NCBI GenBank assembly: GCA_003512825.1 | Contig: DOOI01000123.1 | Location: 21,916-36,378 of the forward strand | Length of the DNA stretch: 14,463 nt | Direction: 5' to 3' | Source of the DNA: Paracoccaceae bacterium | GTDB lineage: Bacteria > Pseudomonadota > Alphaproteobacteria > Rhodobacterales > Rhodobacteraceae | Notes under the pieces: generated by a model | Database searches by the model: none | What the model saw: only the letters and a program-made list of their open reading frames with translations | What the model was told of the DNA's origin: nothing | Made by a program: the position numbers and the translations under genes | Shown here: piece after piece, positions 1-6,927 of the stretch | How the letters are laid out: the number at the start of each line of letters is the position of its first letter | Numbering within the stretch: the stretch's first letter is position 1

Positions 1-545
1 GAGCCGCTATGCGGCTTCCGCTGGAGGTGTTGGTGGAACTGGGAGCGCAAGGTGTCTTGCTGACCAATGCAGCAGGCTCATTGCGCCCGGATATGCCGAC
101 AGGATCCATCATGTGCCTTTCGGATCATATCAATTTTTCAGGCCTCAATCCGCTGATTGGCGAAGCAACGGATGCCCGATTTGTTCCGATGACCGACGCG
201 CATGACCCACACTATCGGGCAAGCTTGACGGAGGCCGCCGCACAAGAGGGGGTAACCATGCCGCACGGCATTTATGCGTGGTATTCCGGCCCTTCGTTTG
301 AGACGCCCGCTGAAATTCGAGCGCTCAAGATTTTGGGTTCGGACGCAGTGGGGATGTCGACGGTGCCCGAGGTTATCTTGGCGCGGTTCTTGGGGCTGCG
401 CGTTGCAGCGATTTCCACGATCACCAACATGGCGGCTGGAATGAGTGCAGAAAAGATCAGTCATGAGCACACCAAGGCGATGGCTCCTATTGGGGCCGCA
501 AAGCTCGAGAAAGTGCTGAGGCGATTTTTGCGCGATCTGACTTGA
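1..545 (+). CDS. Purine nucleoside phosphorylase, 3' part (5' end outside window)
   Basis: Phosphorolysis of purine (deoxy)nucleosides to free base and (deoxy)ribose-1-phosphate in cytoplasmic purine salvage. The frame is open from base 3 to the stop at 543-545, so about 180 C-terminal residues are visible; the ATG at base 9 is internal because the family motif (MR-PLEVL-LG) runs through it and about 90 N-terminal residues are expected upstream. Visible hallmarks in order: TNAAGSL, SDHINFSGLNPLIG, the substrate-pocket stretch SGPSFETPAEIR, VGMSTVPEVILAR, and STITNMAAGM followed by SHEHT. The Glu in FETPAE and the Asn in TNMAAG are the purine-contacting positions of the trimeric (class I) PNP family, so purine rather than methylthioadenosine specificity is likely, though that last point is inference. 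A terminator-like hairpin follows, so this is probably the last gene of its operon. Confidence 0.93.
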   Translation, partial: AAMRLPLEVLVELGAQGVLLTNAAGSLRPDMPTGSIMCLSDHINFSGLNPLIGEATDARFVPMTDAHDPHYRASLTEAAAQEGVTMPHGIYAWYSGPSFETPAEIRALKILGSDAVGMSTVPEVILARFLGLRVAAISTITNMAAGMSAEKISHEHTKAMAPIGAAKLEKVLRRFLRDLT

Positions 546-558
546 GAGTTAAGGCCAG

Positions 559-593
559 TCTGACCTTTCGGGTGAGGCCAGAGGGCGGTTTTT
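559..593 (+). terminator. Weak rho-independent terminator after the PNP gene
   Basis: TCTGACCT at 559-566 can pair with AGGCCAGA at 575-582 (seven of eight pairs, one A-C mismatch) around an 8-base loop. A run of five T at 589-593 lies six bases beyond the stem rather than directly against it, which makes this a weak call. It sits 14 bases after the PNP stop. Confidence 0.4.
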
Positions 594-686
594 CTGCATT
601 GCGGCGGTTATCCCAATGCTTGCGGTTTGACACCGGGGCTGGAAAGGCGTCTGTTGAAGGAAATAGTCCTAACTGACCGCGCGCCC

Positions 687-1610
687 ATGCAAATTTACCT
701 GCCCATCGCAGAAATGGCGACCAATGCCTTGTTGCTCTTGGGCTTGGGCGGATTTGTGGGTGTTCTTTCCGGGCTTTTTGGCGTGGGCGGAGGGTTCTTG
801 CTGACCCCACTGTTGTTTTTCATTGGGGTGCCGCCAGCGGTTGCTGTGGGCACACAATCAACTCAGATTGTCGCGTCTTCTGTGTCAGGCCTCTTGGCGC
901 ATCTTCGTCGGCGGACGGTCGACCTGCGAATGGGCACCGTGCTCTTGGTGGGTGGTCTGGCGGGTGCCCTGCCGGGGGTGCTTTTGTTTAGCTGGCTGAA
1001 ATCGATAGGACAGGTCGATTTGGTGGTGCAACTTTGCTACGTGCTTTTTCTGGGTGTCGTCGGCGGCTTGATGTTCATCGAGAGCGTGACCGCGTTGCGG
1101 CGGGCCAAAAGAGCAGGTGGCGCGGCTCCTGCGCGGCGCAAACATCGCAATTGGGTGCATACGATGCCGTTCAAGATGCGGTTTCGCGTCTCGGGGCTTT
1201 ATATTTCGGTCATCCCGCCTTTGGCTGTTGGCTTTTTGGTGGGGCTCTTGTCGGCAGTCATGGGGGTAGGGGGCGGCTTCATCATGGTGCCCGCCATGAT
1301 CTATATCCTGCATATGCCCACTAAAGTGGTGGTCGGCACGTCGCTGTTTCAAATCCTGTTTGTCGCGGCATTTACCGCACTCTTGCATGCGACGACAAAT
1401 TATACCGTGGATTTGATGCTGGCGCTTTTGTTGCTGGTGGGTGGCGTTTTCGGTGCACAATTCGGCGCGATGCTGGCTGTCAGGATGCGGGCCGAGCAAT
1501 TGCGGGTCCTTTTGGCGGGCATGGTTTTGGCCGTCTGCATCAAATTGGCGTTTGATTTGGTGCTAACACCGGGGGAACTATACTCGGTGAGCGCGGCGGC
1601 CGGCCTATGA
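687..1610 (+). CDS. TauE/SafE family membrane exporter (sulfite/organosulfonate type)
   Basis: Predicted inner-membrane permease of the TauE/SafE (DUF81) family, 307 residues; members export sulfite, sulfoacetate or related anions. The protein has the two-fold repeat typical of the family: GLFGVGGGFLLTPLL at about 29-43 and VMGVGGGFIMVPAM at about 191-204, each followed by a T-S/Q-rich loop and hydrophobic helices. A basic cytoplasmic loop (about 138-168) separates the halves; eight or so membrane segments are visible. The start at 687 was preferred because family proteins begin just before the first helix. The frame is open further up to a TTG at 627, but that TTG is part of TTGACA (627-632), which could instead be a -35 box. 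No strong ribosome site precedes 687 (AAGGA at 657-661 is too far), so the start is not certain. Its stop overlaps the next gene's ATG (ATGA at 1607), which implies translational coupling. The substrate is unknown. Confidence 0.88.
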   Translation: MQIYLPIAEMATNALLLLGLGGFVGVLSGLFGVGGGFLLTPLLFFIGVPPAVAVGTQSTQIVASSVSGLLAHLRRRTVDLRMGTVLLVGGLAGALPGVLLFSWLKSIGQVDLVVQLCYVLFLGVVGGLMFIESVTALRRAKRAGGAAPARRKHRNWVHTMPFKMRFRVSGLYISVIPPLAVGFLVGLLSAVMGVGGGFIMVPAMIYILHMPTKVVVGTSLFQILFVAAFTALLHATTNYTVDLMLALLLLVGGVFGAQFGAMLAVRMRAEQLRVLLAGMVLAVCIKLAFDLVLTPGELYSVSAAAGL

Positions 1611-2374
1611 TGCGGTTATTCTTAACGGTTTTGATCTGTATGCTGGGCCTGACGGCGGCCCAAGCTGAAGAGACTGTCGTCTTGGGGTTAAGCCAAGACA
1701 AAGTCTCGATCACTACGCGGTTTGATGGGTCTAATCTGTTGATTTTCGGAGCCGTCAAACGCGAGACGATTCGTCCCGAGGGGCCGCTTGATGTGATCGT
1801 CACGCTGGCGGGTCCGTTGCAACCACTCACGGTCCGGCGCAAGGAACGGCGGTTTGGTATTTGGGTAAATGCCGAGGCGGTGCCGTTAAGTGCAGCGCCC
1901 AGTTTCTATGCGGTGTCTTCAACCGGACCCTTGCCTGATATTTTGAAAAACACCGATGATCTGCGCCATACAATCACGATTCCCCGGGCGATCCGCGCGA
2001 TTGGGGCCACGTCACAGGCGGAGGATGTTGATAATTTTATCGATGCGTTAATCCGCATTCGGATGGCAAACAAACAATTCCAGATGTTGGAAGGGGCAGT
2101 GCGGCTGGATGAAGACACGCTCTTTCGGACAGAGATCACCTTGCCTTCTGCCCTGAGCGAAGGGGCCTATCCTGCGCGTATTTTCCTTTTGCGGAGTGGG
2201 GAGGTGGTGGCGCGCCATGACGCGGTTATCAATGTGCAAAAGGAAGGGATCGAGCGGGCGTTATTTGAAATGTCGCGTCAGCGTCCCTTGCTTTATGGTT
2301 TGATGTCGCTGGCAATAGCGATTGCTGCGGGTTGGGGCGCCTCTGCTGCGTTCCGGATCATTCGAAACAGCTGA
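1607..2374 (+). CDS. Alph_Pro_TM / TIGR02186 family protein, exported and C-terminally membrane anchored
   Basis: Protein of 255 residues recognised as the alphaproteobacterial TIGR02186 (Alph_Pro_TM) family, for which I know no established function. Residues 1-20 form a signal peptide ending AQA before Glu-Glu. Residues about 22-222 are a probable periplasmic beta-rich domain (begins VVLGLSQDKVSITTRFDG; later ITIPRAIRAIG and RIFLLRSGEVV). A single hydrophobic segment at about 228-248 precedes a short basic tail (FRIIRNS), which gives an N-out, C-in anchored topology. The ATG overlaps the exporter's stop by four bases (ATGA), and a second in-frame ATG follows immediately at 1610, so either could be used. 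The tight coupling suggests that it acts with the TauE/SafE protein, for example as a periplasmic partner; that is inference. Confidence 0.85.
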   Translation: MMRLFLTVLICMLGLTAAQAEETVVLGLSQDKVSITTRFDGSNLLIFGAVKRETIRPEGPLDVIVTLAGPLQPLTVRRKERRFGIWVNAEAVPLSAAPSFYAVSSTGPLPDILKNTDDLRHTITIPRAIRAIGATSQAEDVDNFIDALIRIRMANKQFQMLEGAVRLDEDTLFRTEITLPSALSEGAYPARIFLLRSGEVVARHDAVINVQKEGIERALFEMSRQRPLLYGLMSLAIAIAAGWGASAAFRIIRNS

Positions 2375-2436
2375 TCCAGTCTGGACTTTCTCGCGACCTC
2401 TGCAAAGAGTTGGACCTAGCGAGGGAAGGGACCAAG

Positions 2437-3561
2437 ATGACAGCGACGCGCCGCACCGGATTCTACTTTGATGAGCTTTGCTTTTGGCATGGTGGTGGGC
2501 AATACGCGCTGACACTGCCTTTGGGGGGCTACGTCCAGCCTTTGGCGGCGGGGGGCTTGCCGGAAAACCCTGAAACCAAACGACGCATGAAAAACCTGAT
2601 GGAGGTCTCTGGCCTTACCAAGGATTTGGTCATGACGGGGGCGGAGACTGCGACATGGGAGGATTTGGCGCGGGTGCATCCGGAAGTTTTTTTGACAAAG
2701 TTCAAGGAAACCTCTGATGCGGGTGGGGGTGAGTTGGGTCTTCGCACCCCCTTCTTGAAGGGTGGATTTGAGATCGCGGCTCTCTCTGCGGGCTTGGCAA
2801 AGGGCGCGCTGATGGCTGTGCTGAAGGGGGAGTTGGACAATGCGTATGCGTTGTCGCGACCACCGGGGCACCATTGCTTGCCGGAATGGCCGAATGGGTT
2901 TTGTTTGCTCAACAATATCGGCATAGCGATTGAGGCGGCGAAAGCGGCTGGATTGGCACAGCGTTTTGCGGTGGTTGATTGGGACGTGCATCACGGAAAT
3001 GGCACAGAGGCGGTATTTTACGATCGCGACGACGTGCTGACGATTTCGTTGCATCAAGAGCGTAATTATCCCGTCGATACCGGGTTTGTAGAGCATCGCG
3101 GCAAGGGGGCGGGAGAGGGATATAATATCAACATTCCGTTGCCCCCCGGCGTCGGCCACGTTGGCTATCTGGAGGCGATGGATCAGATTGTGATCCCGGC
3201 TCTGGAACGGTTCAAGCCCGATGTGATCATTGTTGCCTGCGGCTTTGATGCTGGGGCATTTGACCCATTGGCGCGGATGCTGTGCACGGCCGAAACATTT
3301 CGGGCCATGACGTCGCGCATGTTGGAAACGGCGCAGAAGCTCTGTGGCGGAAAGCTCGTTTTGGTGCATGAGGGTGGATATTCAGAGGCTTATGTGCCGT
3401 TCTGTGGGCATGTTGTTGTGCAGGAACTGGCGGGATCTGATCGGAGTGCCCCCGATCCGATGGCCGCGATTTTGGCGCAACGCCAGCCGAGCGCACGGTT
3501 TGACCAATTTGTCTCAGAGCTGATTTCGGAAATGGCCGAGAGCGTGATGGCAGTGCCGTGA
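2437..3561 (+). CDS. Class II histone deacetylase-like amidohydrolase
   Basis: Zinc amidohydrolase of the arginase/deacetylase fold, 374 residues, as expected for bacterial class II HDAC-like proteins (HDAH and acetylpolyamine amidohydrolase relatives). The full active-site set is visible: RPPGHH with tandem His145-His146 (general base/acid), DWDVHHGNGT with zinc ligands Asp183 and His185, GFDAG with the third ligand Asp271, and HEGGY with the transition-state Tyr315. The likely reaction is hydrolysis of an N-acetyl group; in bacteria the substrate may be an acetylpolyamine, acetyllysine or a small amide and cannot be told here. The ATG at 2437 follows GGGAAGGG at 2423-2430 with good spacing. 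An in-frame ATG at 2332 would overlap the upstream gene and adds residues unlike the family. It lies 62 bases after the Alph_Pro_TM gene on the same strand, perhaps in the same transcript. It converges with the aminotransferase, with 20 bases between them. Confidence 0.9.
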   Translation: MTATRRTGFYFDELCFWHGGGQYALTLPLGGYVQPLAAGGLPENPETKRRMKNLMEVSGLTKDLVMTGAETATWEDLARVHPEVFLTKFKETSDAGGGELGLRTPFLKGGFEIAALSAGLAKGALMAVLKGELDNAYALSRPPGHHCLPEWPNGFCLLNNIGIAIEAAKAAGLAQRFAVVDWDVHHGNGTEAVFYDRDDVLTISLHQERNYPVDTGFVEHRGKGAGEGYNINIPLPPGVGHVGYLEAMDQIVIPALERFKPDVIIVACGFDAGAFDPLARMLCTAETFRAMTSRMLETAQKLCGGKLVLVHEGGYSEAYVPFCGHVVVQELAGSDRSAPDPMAAILAQRQPSARFDQFVSELISEMAESVMAVP

Positions 3562-3581
3562 TACCGCCAGCGGCGAGGGGG

Positions 3582-4445
3582 CTATTTCTGGCTGGCAGCC
3601 CAATCCCAATAGAGACTGCGCGCGCGTTCTGTGATGGGGCCGACTTGATAGCTGGTCTCATCAAAAGCGGTCACCGGGGTTACTTTTGACATATTTCCTG
3701 ACAGGAACACTTCGTCGGCTGCGTGGAAATCTTCAAAGCTCAGGACTTTCTCGACCACTTCGACGCCATCAGCGCGCAAGTTCTCCATATGTCGCGCACG
3801 GGTGATGCCTGACAAGAAAGTGCCATTGGGGATAGGGGTGAAAACAACGCCATCTTTGGCCATAAAGACATTGGCGGTTGCCGTTTCAGCGACATTTCCC
3901 ATCGCATCCGCCACCAGAGCATTGCCAAAGCCCTTGCTGCGCGCTTCTTTCAGCATGCGCGCATTATTTGGGTATAGGCAGCCAGCCTTGGCGTTGACGA
4001 CAGCGTCTTCCAATACGGGGCGGCGAAAGCGTGTGCGAGTGAGCGTGGTTGTAGCGCTTGCGGCGGCGAAAGGGATTTCTTCCAGACAGATCGCAAAGCC
4101 CGTCGTCTCTTCGGAGGGCACGATTGCGGTGATATCGCCGTCGATGCCCCAATACATTGGGCGAATATAGACGGGCGCGTCTTTGGCATAGGCCTTCAAC
4201 CCCTCGCGGACGATTGCGACCATGTCATCTGCGGTGACAGTGGGCGTGAGCATGAGGGCGCGCGCTGATGCATTGACACGCGCGCAGTGCCTGTCGAGAT
4301 CAGGCGTGAACCCATGCGCCTGACGCGCACCATCGAACACGCTTGATCCCAGCCACGCACCATGATCGGCGGCCCGCATGATCATTGCATCGCCGTCATG
4401 CCATTGGCCGTTATGATAGGTGCGAATATTTTTGCCCGTGGCCAT
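3582..4445 (-). CDS. Class IV PLP aminotransferase, branched-chain amino acid aminotransferase-like
   Basis: PLP-dependent fold-type IV transaminase, 287 residues. The catalytic lysine is Lys153 in NAKAG. Residues from Glu187 (ETATANVF) through SGITR at about 212-216 fit the PROSITE class IV signature (E-x-[STAGCI]-x2-N ... L-x-G-I-x-R). GSSVFDGAR at 33-41 and YIRPMYWG at 93-100 match the branched-chain transaminase pattern (GSSVFEGIR, YIRP in IlvE). The expected reaction is interconversion of Leu/Ile/Val with their 2-oxo acids using 2-oxoglutarate. The usual EG-GEN of IlvE reads AETATAN here, so a different substrate (D-amino acid, (R)-amine or other) is possible and I give no gene name. The start at 4445 was chosen because AAAGGAG lies six bases upstream; a longer frame from 4475 would put that ribosome site inside the gene. 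The upstream VOC gene is 96 bases away on the same strand. Confidence 0.85.
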   Translation of the reverse strand: MATGKNIRTYHNGQWHDGDAMIMRAADHGAWLGSSVFDGARQAHGFTPDLDRHCARVNASARALMLTPTVTADDMVAIVREGLKAYAKDAPVYIRPMYWGIDGDITAIVPSEETTGFAICLEEIPFAAASATTTLTRTRFRRPVLEDAVVNAKAGCLYPNNARMLKEARSKGFGNALVADAMGNVAETATANVFMAKDGVVFTPIPNGTFLSGITRARHMENLRADGVEVVEKVLSFEDFHAADEVFLSGNMSKVTPVTAFDETSYQVGPITERARSLYWDWAASQK

Positions 4446-4451
4446 GCGTTG

Positions 4452-4458
4452 CTCCTTT
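4452..4458 (-). promoter_or_regulatory. Ribosome binding site that fixes the aminotransferase start
   Basis: The minus strand reads AAAGGAG, six bases before the ATG at 4445. This decides the start against the in-frame ATG at 4475, which has no such site. Confidence 0.75.
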
Positions 4459-4494
4459 GAGTCTTGGAGCGACATTGGCAGGGGGAGCGCTTGG

Positions 4495-4500
4495 TGTCAA
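4495..4500 (-). promoter_or_regulatory. Possible -35 box (TTGACA) for the aminotransferase gene
   Basis: Perfect TTGACA on the minus strand, 50 bases upstream of the aminotransferase ATG. At 17-base spacing the -10 position reads CAATGT, a poor match, which is common in alphaproteobacteria, where the -35 is better conserved. This is inference from motif and position only. Confidence 0.3.
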
Positions 4501-4514
4501 AGCACGCCGATATC

Positions 4515-4527
4515 CCCCTGTCAGGGG
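4515..4527. repeat. Inverted repeat CCCCT-N3-AGGGG, copy 1
   Basis: CCCCTGTCAGGGG is a perfect inverted repeat (arms of six if the central T is the only unpaired base). It lies 70-82 bases upstream of the aminotransferase ATG and 15 bases after the VOC stop. No T run follows it on the minus strand, so it is not a standard terminator for the VOC gene. The same arms and spacing recur at 9935-9947 ahead of clpP. Confidence 0.5.
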
Positions 4528-4541
4528 TCAAGAGATTACGG

Positions 4542-5027
4542 TCACACGGCTTCGGCAAGCAAGGCGCGCAGATCGAAGGGGGTATTTTGCATCTTCAGCA
4601 CGCCATTTGCATCGCGCGGCCAATCGGCTTGCGCCCGGTCATGATAGATTTCGATACCATTCCCATCGGGGTCCGAAAAATAAACGGCTTCCGAGACGCC
4701 ATGATCGGCGGCGCCTTCAATCTCGACGCCTGATTGCACCACTTGGGCAAAGGCACGCGCCAATGCAGCGCGATCAGGATAAAGGAACGCGGTGTGGTAA
4801 AGGCCCGGAAAGCGGCGTGGGGCGGGACCGCTGCCTTGGCTTTCCCACGTATTCAAGCCGATATGATGGTGATAGCCCCCAGCTGACAAGAATGCAGCTT
4901 GCGCGCCGTAGCGCTGCATCAGCTCAAACCCAAGCACATCGCGGTAAAAGGCGATGGAGCGTTCAAGATCAGACACTTTGAGATGAACATGGCCGATGCG
5001 GGTGTCAGGATGAGTTTGATAGGTCAT
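4542..5027 (-). CDS. VOC family protein, catechol-2,3-dioxygenase/glyoxalase-like
   Basis: Metal-dependent vicinal-oxygen-chelate protein of 161 residues made of two paired beta-alpha-beta-beta-beta modules (about 11-60 and 75-130). Module one begins IGHVHLKVSDLERSIAFYRD, the classic VOC opening; module two contains GLYHTAFLYPDR and ends FSDPDGNGIEIYHDR. Probable metal ligands are His13, His78 and Glu126. The C-terminal extension (DWPRDANGVLKMQNTP) resembles that of the CatE-type extradiol dioxygenase-like group. The substrate is unknown; ring cleavage, glyoxalase or lyase chemistry are all possible. The start at 5027 was chosen because AAAGGAG is six bases upstream; an ATG eight codons further up (5051) precedes that site. 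The gene is divergent from the YmdB operon across 150 bases that contain an inverted repeat. Confidence 0.85.
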   Translation of the reverse strand: MTYQTHPDTRIGHVHLKVSDLERSIAFYRDVLGFELMQRYGAQAAFLSAGGYHHHIGLNTWESQGSGPAPRRFPGLYHTAFLYPDRAALARAFAQVVQSGVEIEGAADHGVSEAVYFSDPDGNGIEIYHDRAQADWPRDANGVLKMQNTPFDLRALLAEAV

Positions 5028-5033
5028 TGCGAA

Positions 5034-5040
5034 CTCCTTT
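5034..5040 (-). promoter_or_regulatory. Ribosome binding site that fixes the VOC gene start
   Basis: AAAGGAG on the minus strand, six bases before the ATG at 5027. It is identical in sequence and spacing to the site before the neighbouring aminotransferase gene. Confidence 0.75.
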
Positions 5041-5078
5041 GAGGCGAGCATACGCGCAATGAAACGCGAGATAAATTT

Positions 5079-5109
5079 GCGCTAATGCAGAGGCTATGTG
5101 CATTCGCGT
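5079..5109. repeat. Imperfect inverted repeat in the divergent VOC/YmdB intergenic region
   Basis: The left arm GCGCTAATGCA (5079-5089) pairs with the right arm TGCATTCGCGT (5099-5109) at ten of eleven positions, counting one G-T pair and one T-C mismatch, around a 9-base spacer. It lies 52 bases upstream of the VOC ATG and 69 bases upstream of the YmdB-family ATG. The location between divergent genes suits a transcription-factor operator, but a DNA or RNA hairpin without function is also possible. Confidence 0.4.
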
Positions 5110-5177
5110 CGAAGACGTAAGAGCGCAGCTTGTCACATTCTCTTGCCGAAGCCTGTGAAGACGCTATTGGTGGCGTT

Positions 5178-5990
5178 ATGAAAATACTCTTTCTTGGCGA
5201 TGTAATGGGGCGCGCAGGGCGCAAGGCGGTGACGGACCGCCTGCCGGGGTTGCGCGCGGAATGGAAACTGGATTTCGTCGTGGTGAATGGCGAAAATGCG
5301 TCCTCTGGGGCAGGGCTGACGGGGGAACACGCCAAAGGCTTGTTCGACGCCGGTGCCGATTGCGTGACGCTCGGTGATCATGCTTTTGACCAAAAGGACA
5401 TGCTGTCCTTTATTGAAAGCGAAACCCGCCTCGTGCGCCCGATCAACTTTGCCAAAGGTGCACCCGGTCGCGGGCATCGGGTGTTTCAGGATGCCCGGGG
5501 ACGCAAGGTTTTGGTGGCGCAGGTCTTGGGCAATGTCTTTATGAAACGCGCCTTTGATGATCCATTCTCGGCCATCGACACGGCGTTGCGCGCTTTTCCC
5601 TTGGGGGGCGCAGTGCAGGCCGTGATCGTCGATATCCACTGCGAAGCAACCTCCGAGAAAATGGGCATGGGGCACTATTGCGATGGGCGCGCAAGCCTTG
5701 TGGTGGGCACGCATACTCATGTGCCCACCGCCGACGCGCAGATCTTGCCAAAAGGGACGGCCTTTCTCTCCGATGCAGGAATGTGCGGCGATTACCTGTC
5801 GGTGATTGGCATGGAAAAAGAAGAACCCATGCGTCGCTTCATCACGGGCATGGCCAAGGGTCGGTTCACGCCAGCAATGGGAGAGGCGACACTTTCGGGT
5901 GTCTATATCGAAACCGATGACCGCACAGGCCATGCCACACGCATTGAAATGGTGCGGCAAGGTGGCCGCCTAGCGCCTTCGGGGCCATGA
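5178..5990 (+). CDS. YmdB-family metallophosphoesterase (TIGR00282)
   Basis: Calcineurin-like dinuclear-metal phosphodiesterase of 270 residues; the Bacillus subtilis relative YmdB hydrolyses 2',3'-cyclic AMP. The ligand set is visible in order: Asp8 (FLGDVMG), Glu39-Asn40 (NGEN), the GNH-type motif as GDH at 66-68, His154 (DIHCEATSEK), and His179 and His181 (GTHTHVPTAD). The position that is Asn in B. subtilis YmdB (67) is Asp here. GMCGDYLSVIGM at about 201-212 is also typical of the family. The start at 5178 (MKILFLGDVMG) matches family N-termini; a TTG at 5130 would add 16 untypical residues. Only a weak GGTGG precedes the ATG. The stop overlaps the next gene's ATG (ATGA at 5987), which makes this the first gene of a three-gene plus-strand operon. 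Confidence 0.9.
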   Translation: MKILFLGDVMGRAGRKAVTDRLPGLRAEWKLDFVVVNGENASSGAGLTGEHAKGLFDAGADCVTLGDHAFDQKDMLSFIESETRLVRPINFAKGAPGRGHRVFQDARGRKVLVAQVLGNVFMKRAFDDPFSAIDTALRAFPLGGAVQAVIVDIHCEATSEKMGMGHYCDGRASLVVGTHTHVPTADAQILPKGTAFLSDAGMCGDYLSVIGMEKEEPMRRFITGMAKGRFTPAMGEATLSGVYIETDDRTGHATRIEMVRQGGRLAPSGP

Positions 5991-6916
5991 TGGGGCACAA
6001 AGGTCTGTTCCTTGTTCTGGTGTTAATTGGAACTGGATGGGGATTGACCCAGCCCCTGACCAAGCTGGCGGTTTCGACAGGGCATGGTCAGTTTGGTCTC
6101 ATTTTTTGGCAACAAGTGATAATGGTCAGCGTGCTGGGGGCGGCGATGCTGGTGACAGGCCGCGGCTTGCCTCGGGATCGTGGCTCGCTTGTGGCTTACG
6201 GCGTAATCGCGATGGTGGGAACGATCCTGCCCAATTCCGCCAGCTACCGTGCCGCGGCGCATCTGCCTGCCGGGGTGATGTCGATCTTGCTCTCTTTGAT
6301 CCCGATGCTGGCTTTTCCTGTGGCACTTATGCTGGGGATTGAGCGGTTTCGTTGGGCCAGGCTTGGTGGATTAGGCTTTGGTTTGGCTGCGGTGCTGCTG
6401 TTGGTCGTGCCCGAAGCCAGCTTGCCGGACCCACAGATGGTGCCTTGGGTCGGCGTCGCGCTGGTGGCTGGGGTAGCCTATGCTTTTGAAGGGAATTTCG
6501 TGGCGCGCTGGGGCACTGGCAAGGCAGACGCGATCCAGACGATTTTTGGGGCGTCATTGGTGGGGGCGTTTATTGCCTTGCCGTTGATGATGGGCAGCGG
6601 CCAGTGGATAGATCTCAGCACGGGGTTGGGTACGCCAGAGTGGGCTTTGATCTTGTCATCGCTCGTCCATGCCGTGGTTTATGCCAGCTACGTTTGGCTC
6701 GTGGGGCGGGCAGGCCCCGTCTTTGCCGTTCAATGCAGCTATATTGTCACGCTTTCTGGCGTGCTTTGGGCGATGCTTTTGCTGACGGAAAGTTATTCGC
6801 CTTTTATTTGGTCGGCATTGGGCCTCATGCTGTTGGGATTGTCGCTGGTGCAACCCAAACCCAAGGCCGCGCTTGATGCGATTGCCGCAATGGGCGAGAC
6901 TACCGAGAAGACCTAA
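5987..6916 (+). CDS. EamA/DMT-family transporter
   Basis: Drug/metabolite-transporter superfamily membrane protein of 309 residues with about ten hydrophobic helices in two EamA halves. The first half starts GLFLVLVLIGTGWGLTQP and ends near the VLLLVVPEA helix (about 130-140); the second runs from VPWVGVALVAGVAYAFEGN to LGLMLLGLSLVQPKP, followed by a short soluble tail. Helix-end motifs such as MSILLSLIPMLAFPVALMLG and CSYIVTLSGVLWAMLLLTE are typical. The substrate cannot be read from sequence; members move amino acids, metabolites or drugs. The ATG overlaps the YmdB-family stop by four bases (a second ATG follows at 5990), and the SLC13 gene starts 11 bases after its stop, so the three genes are very likely co-transcribed. 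Confidence 0.88.
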   Translation: MMGHKGLFLVLVLIGTGWGLTQPLTKLAVSTGHGQFGLIFWQQVIMVSVLGAAMLVTGRGLPRDRGSLVAYGVIAMVGTILPNSASYRAAAHLPAGVMSILLSLIPMLAFPVALMLGIERFRWARLGGLGFGLAAVLLLVVPEASLPDPQMVPWVGVALVAGVAYAFEGNFVARWGTGKADAIQTIFGASLVGAFIALPLMMGSGQWIDLSTGLGTPEWALILSSLVHAVVYASYVWLVGRAGPVFAVQCSYIVTLSGVLWAMLLLTESYSPFIWSALGLMLLGLSLVQPKPKAALDAIAAMGETTEKT

Positions 6917-6927
6917 GCGGGGCGTTT

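Noticed and set aside
627..686. TTG start adding 20 residues to the TauE/SafE protein
   Set aside because: The added residues (MTPGLERRLLKEI...) are not family-like, and the TTG lies in a TTGACA that may be a promoter element. The ATG at 687 was preferred, with some doubt because of the poor ribosome site.
885..1499. Open frame of 204 codons antisense to the TauE/SafE gene
   Set aside because: A His/Gln-rich product, the usual reverse reading of Val/Leu/Gly-rich membrane-protein codons.
2375..2385. TCCAG-T-CTGGA palindrome between the Alph_Pro_TM and amidohydrolase genes
   Set aside because: Palindromes of this size are expected several times by chance in 14 kb, and there is no T run or second copy.
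2416..3369. Long open frame (317 codons) on the minus strand across the amidohydrolase gene
   Set aside because: It is fully antisense to a well-recognised gene, its product resembles no family I know, and it has a composition rich in His, Arg and Gln, typical of a shadow frame.
3565..3575. CGCC-AGC-GGCG mini-hairpin between the convergent amidohydrolase and aminotransferase genes
   Set aside because: A four-pair stem with a 3-base loop and no T run on either strand; too weak to call a terminator.
4385..4981. Plus-strand open frames across the aminotransferase 5' end and the VOC gene
   Set aside because: The minus-strand genes have clear family motifs and good ribosome sites; the plus-strand products are Arg/His-rich shadows.
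5133..5960. Open frame of 275 codons antisense to the YmdB-family gene
   Set aside because: A shadow of a confidently identified gene, without recognisable domains.
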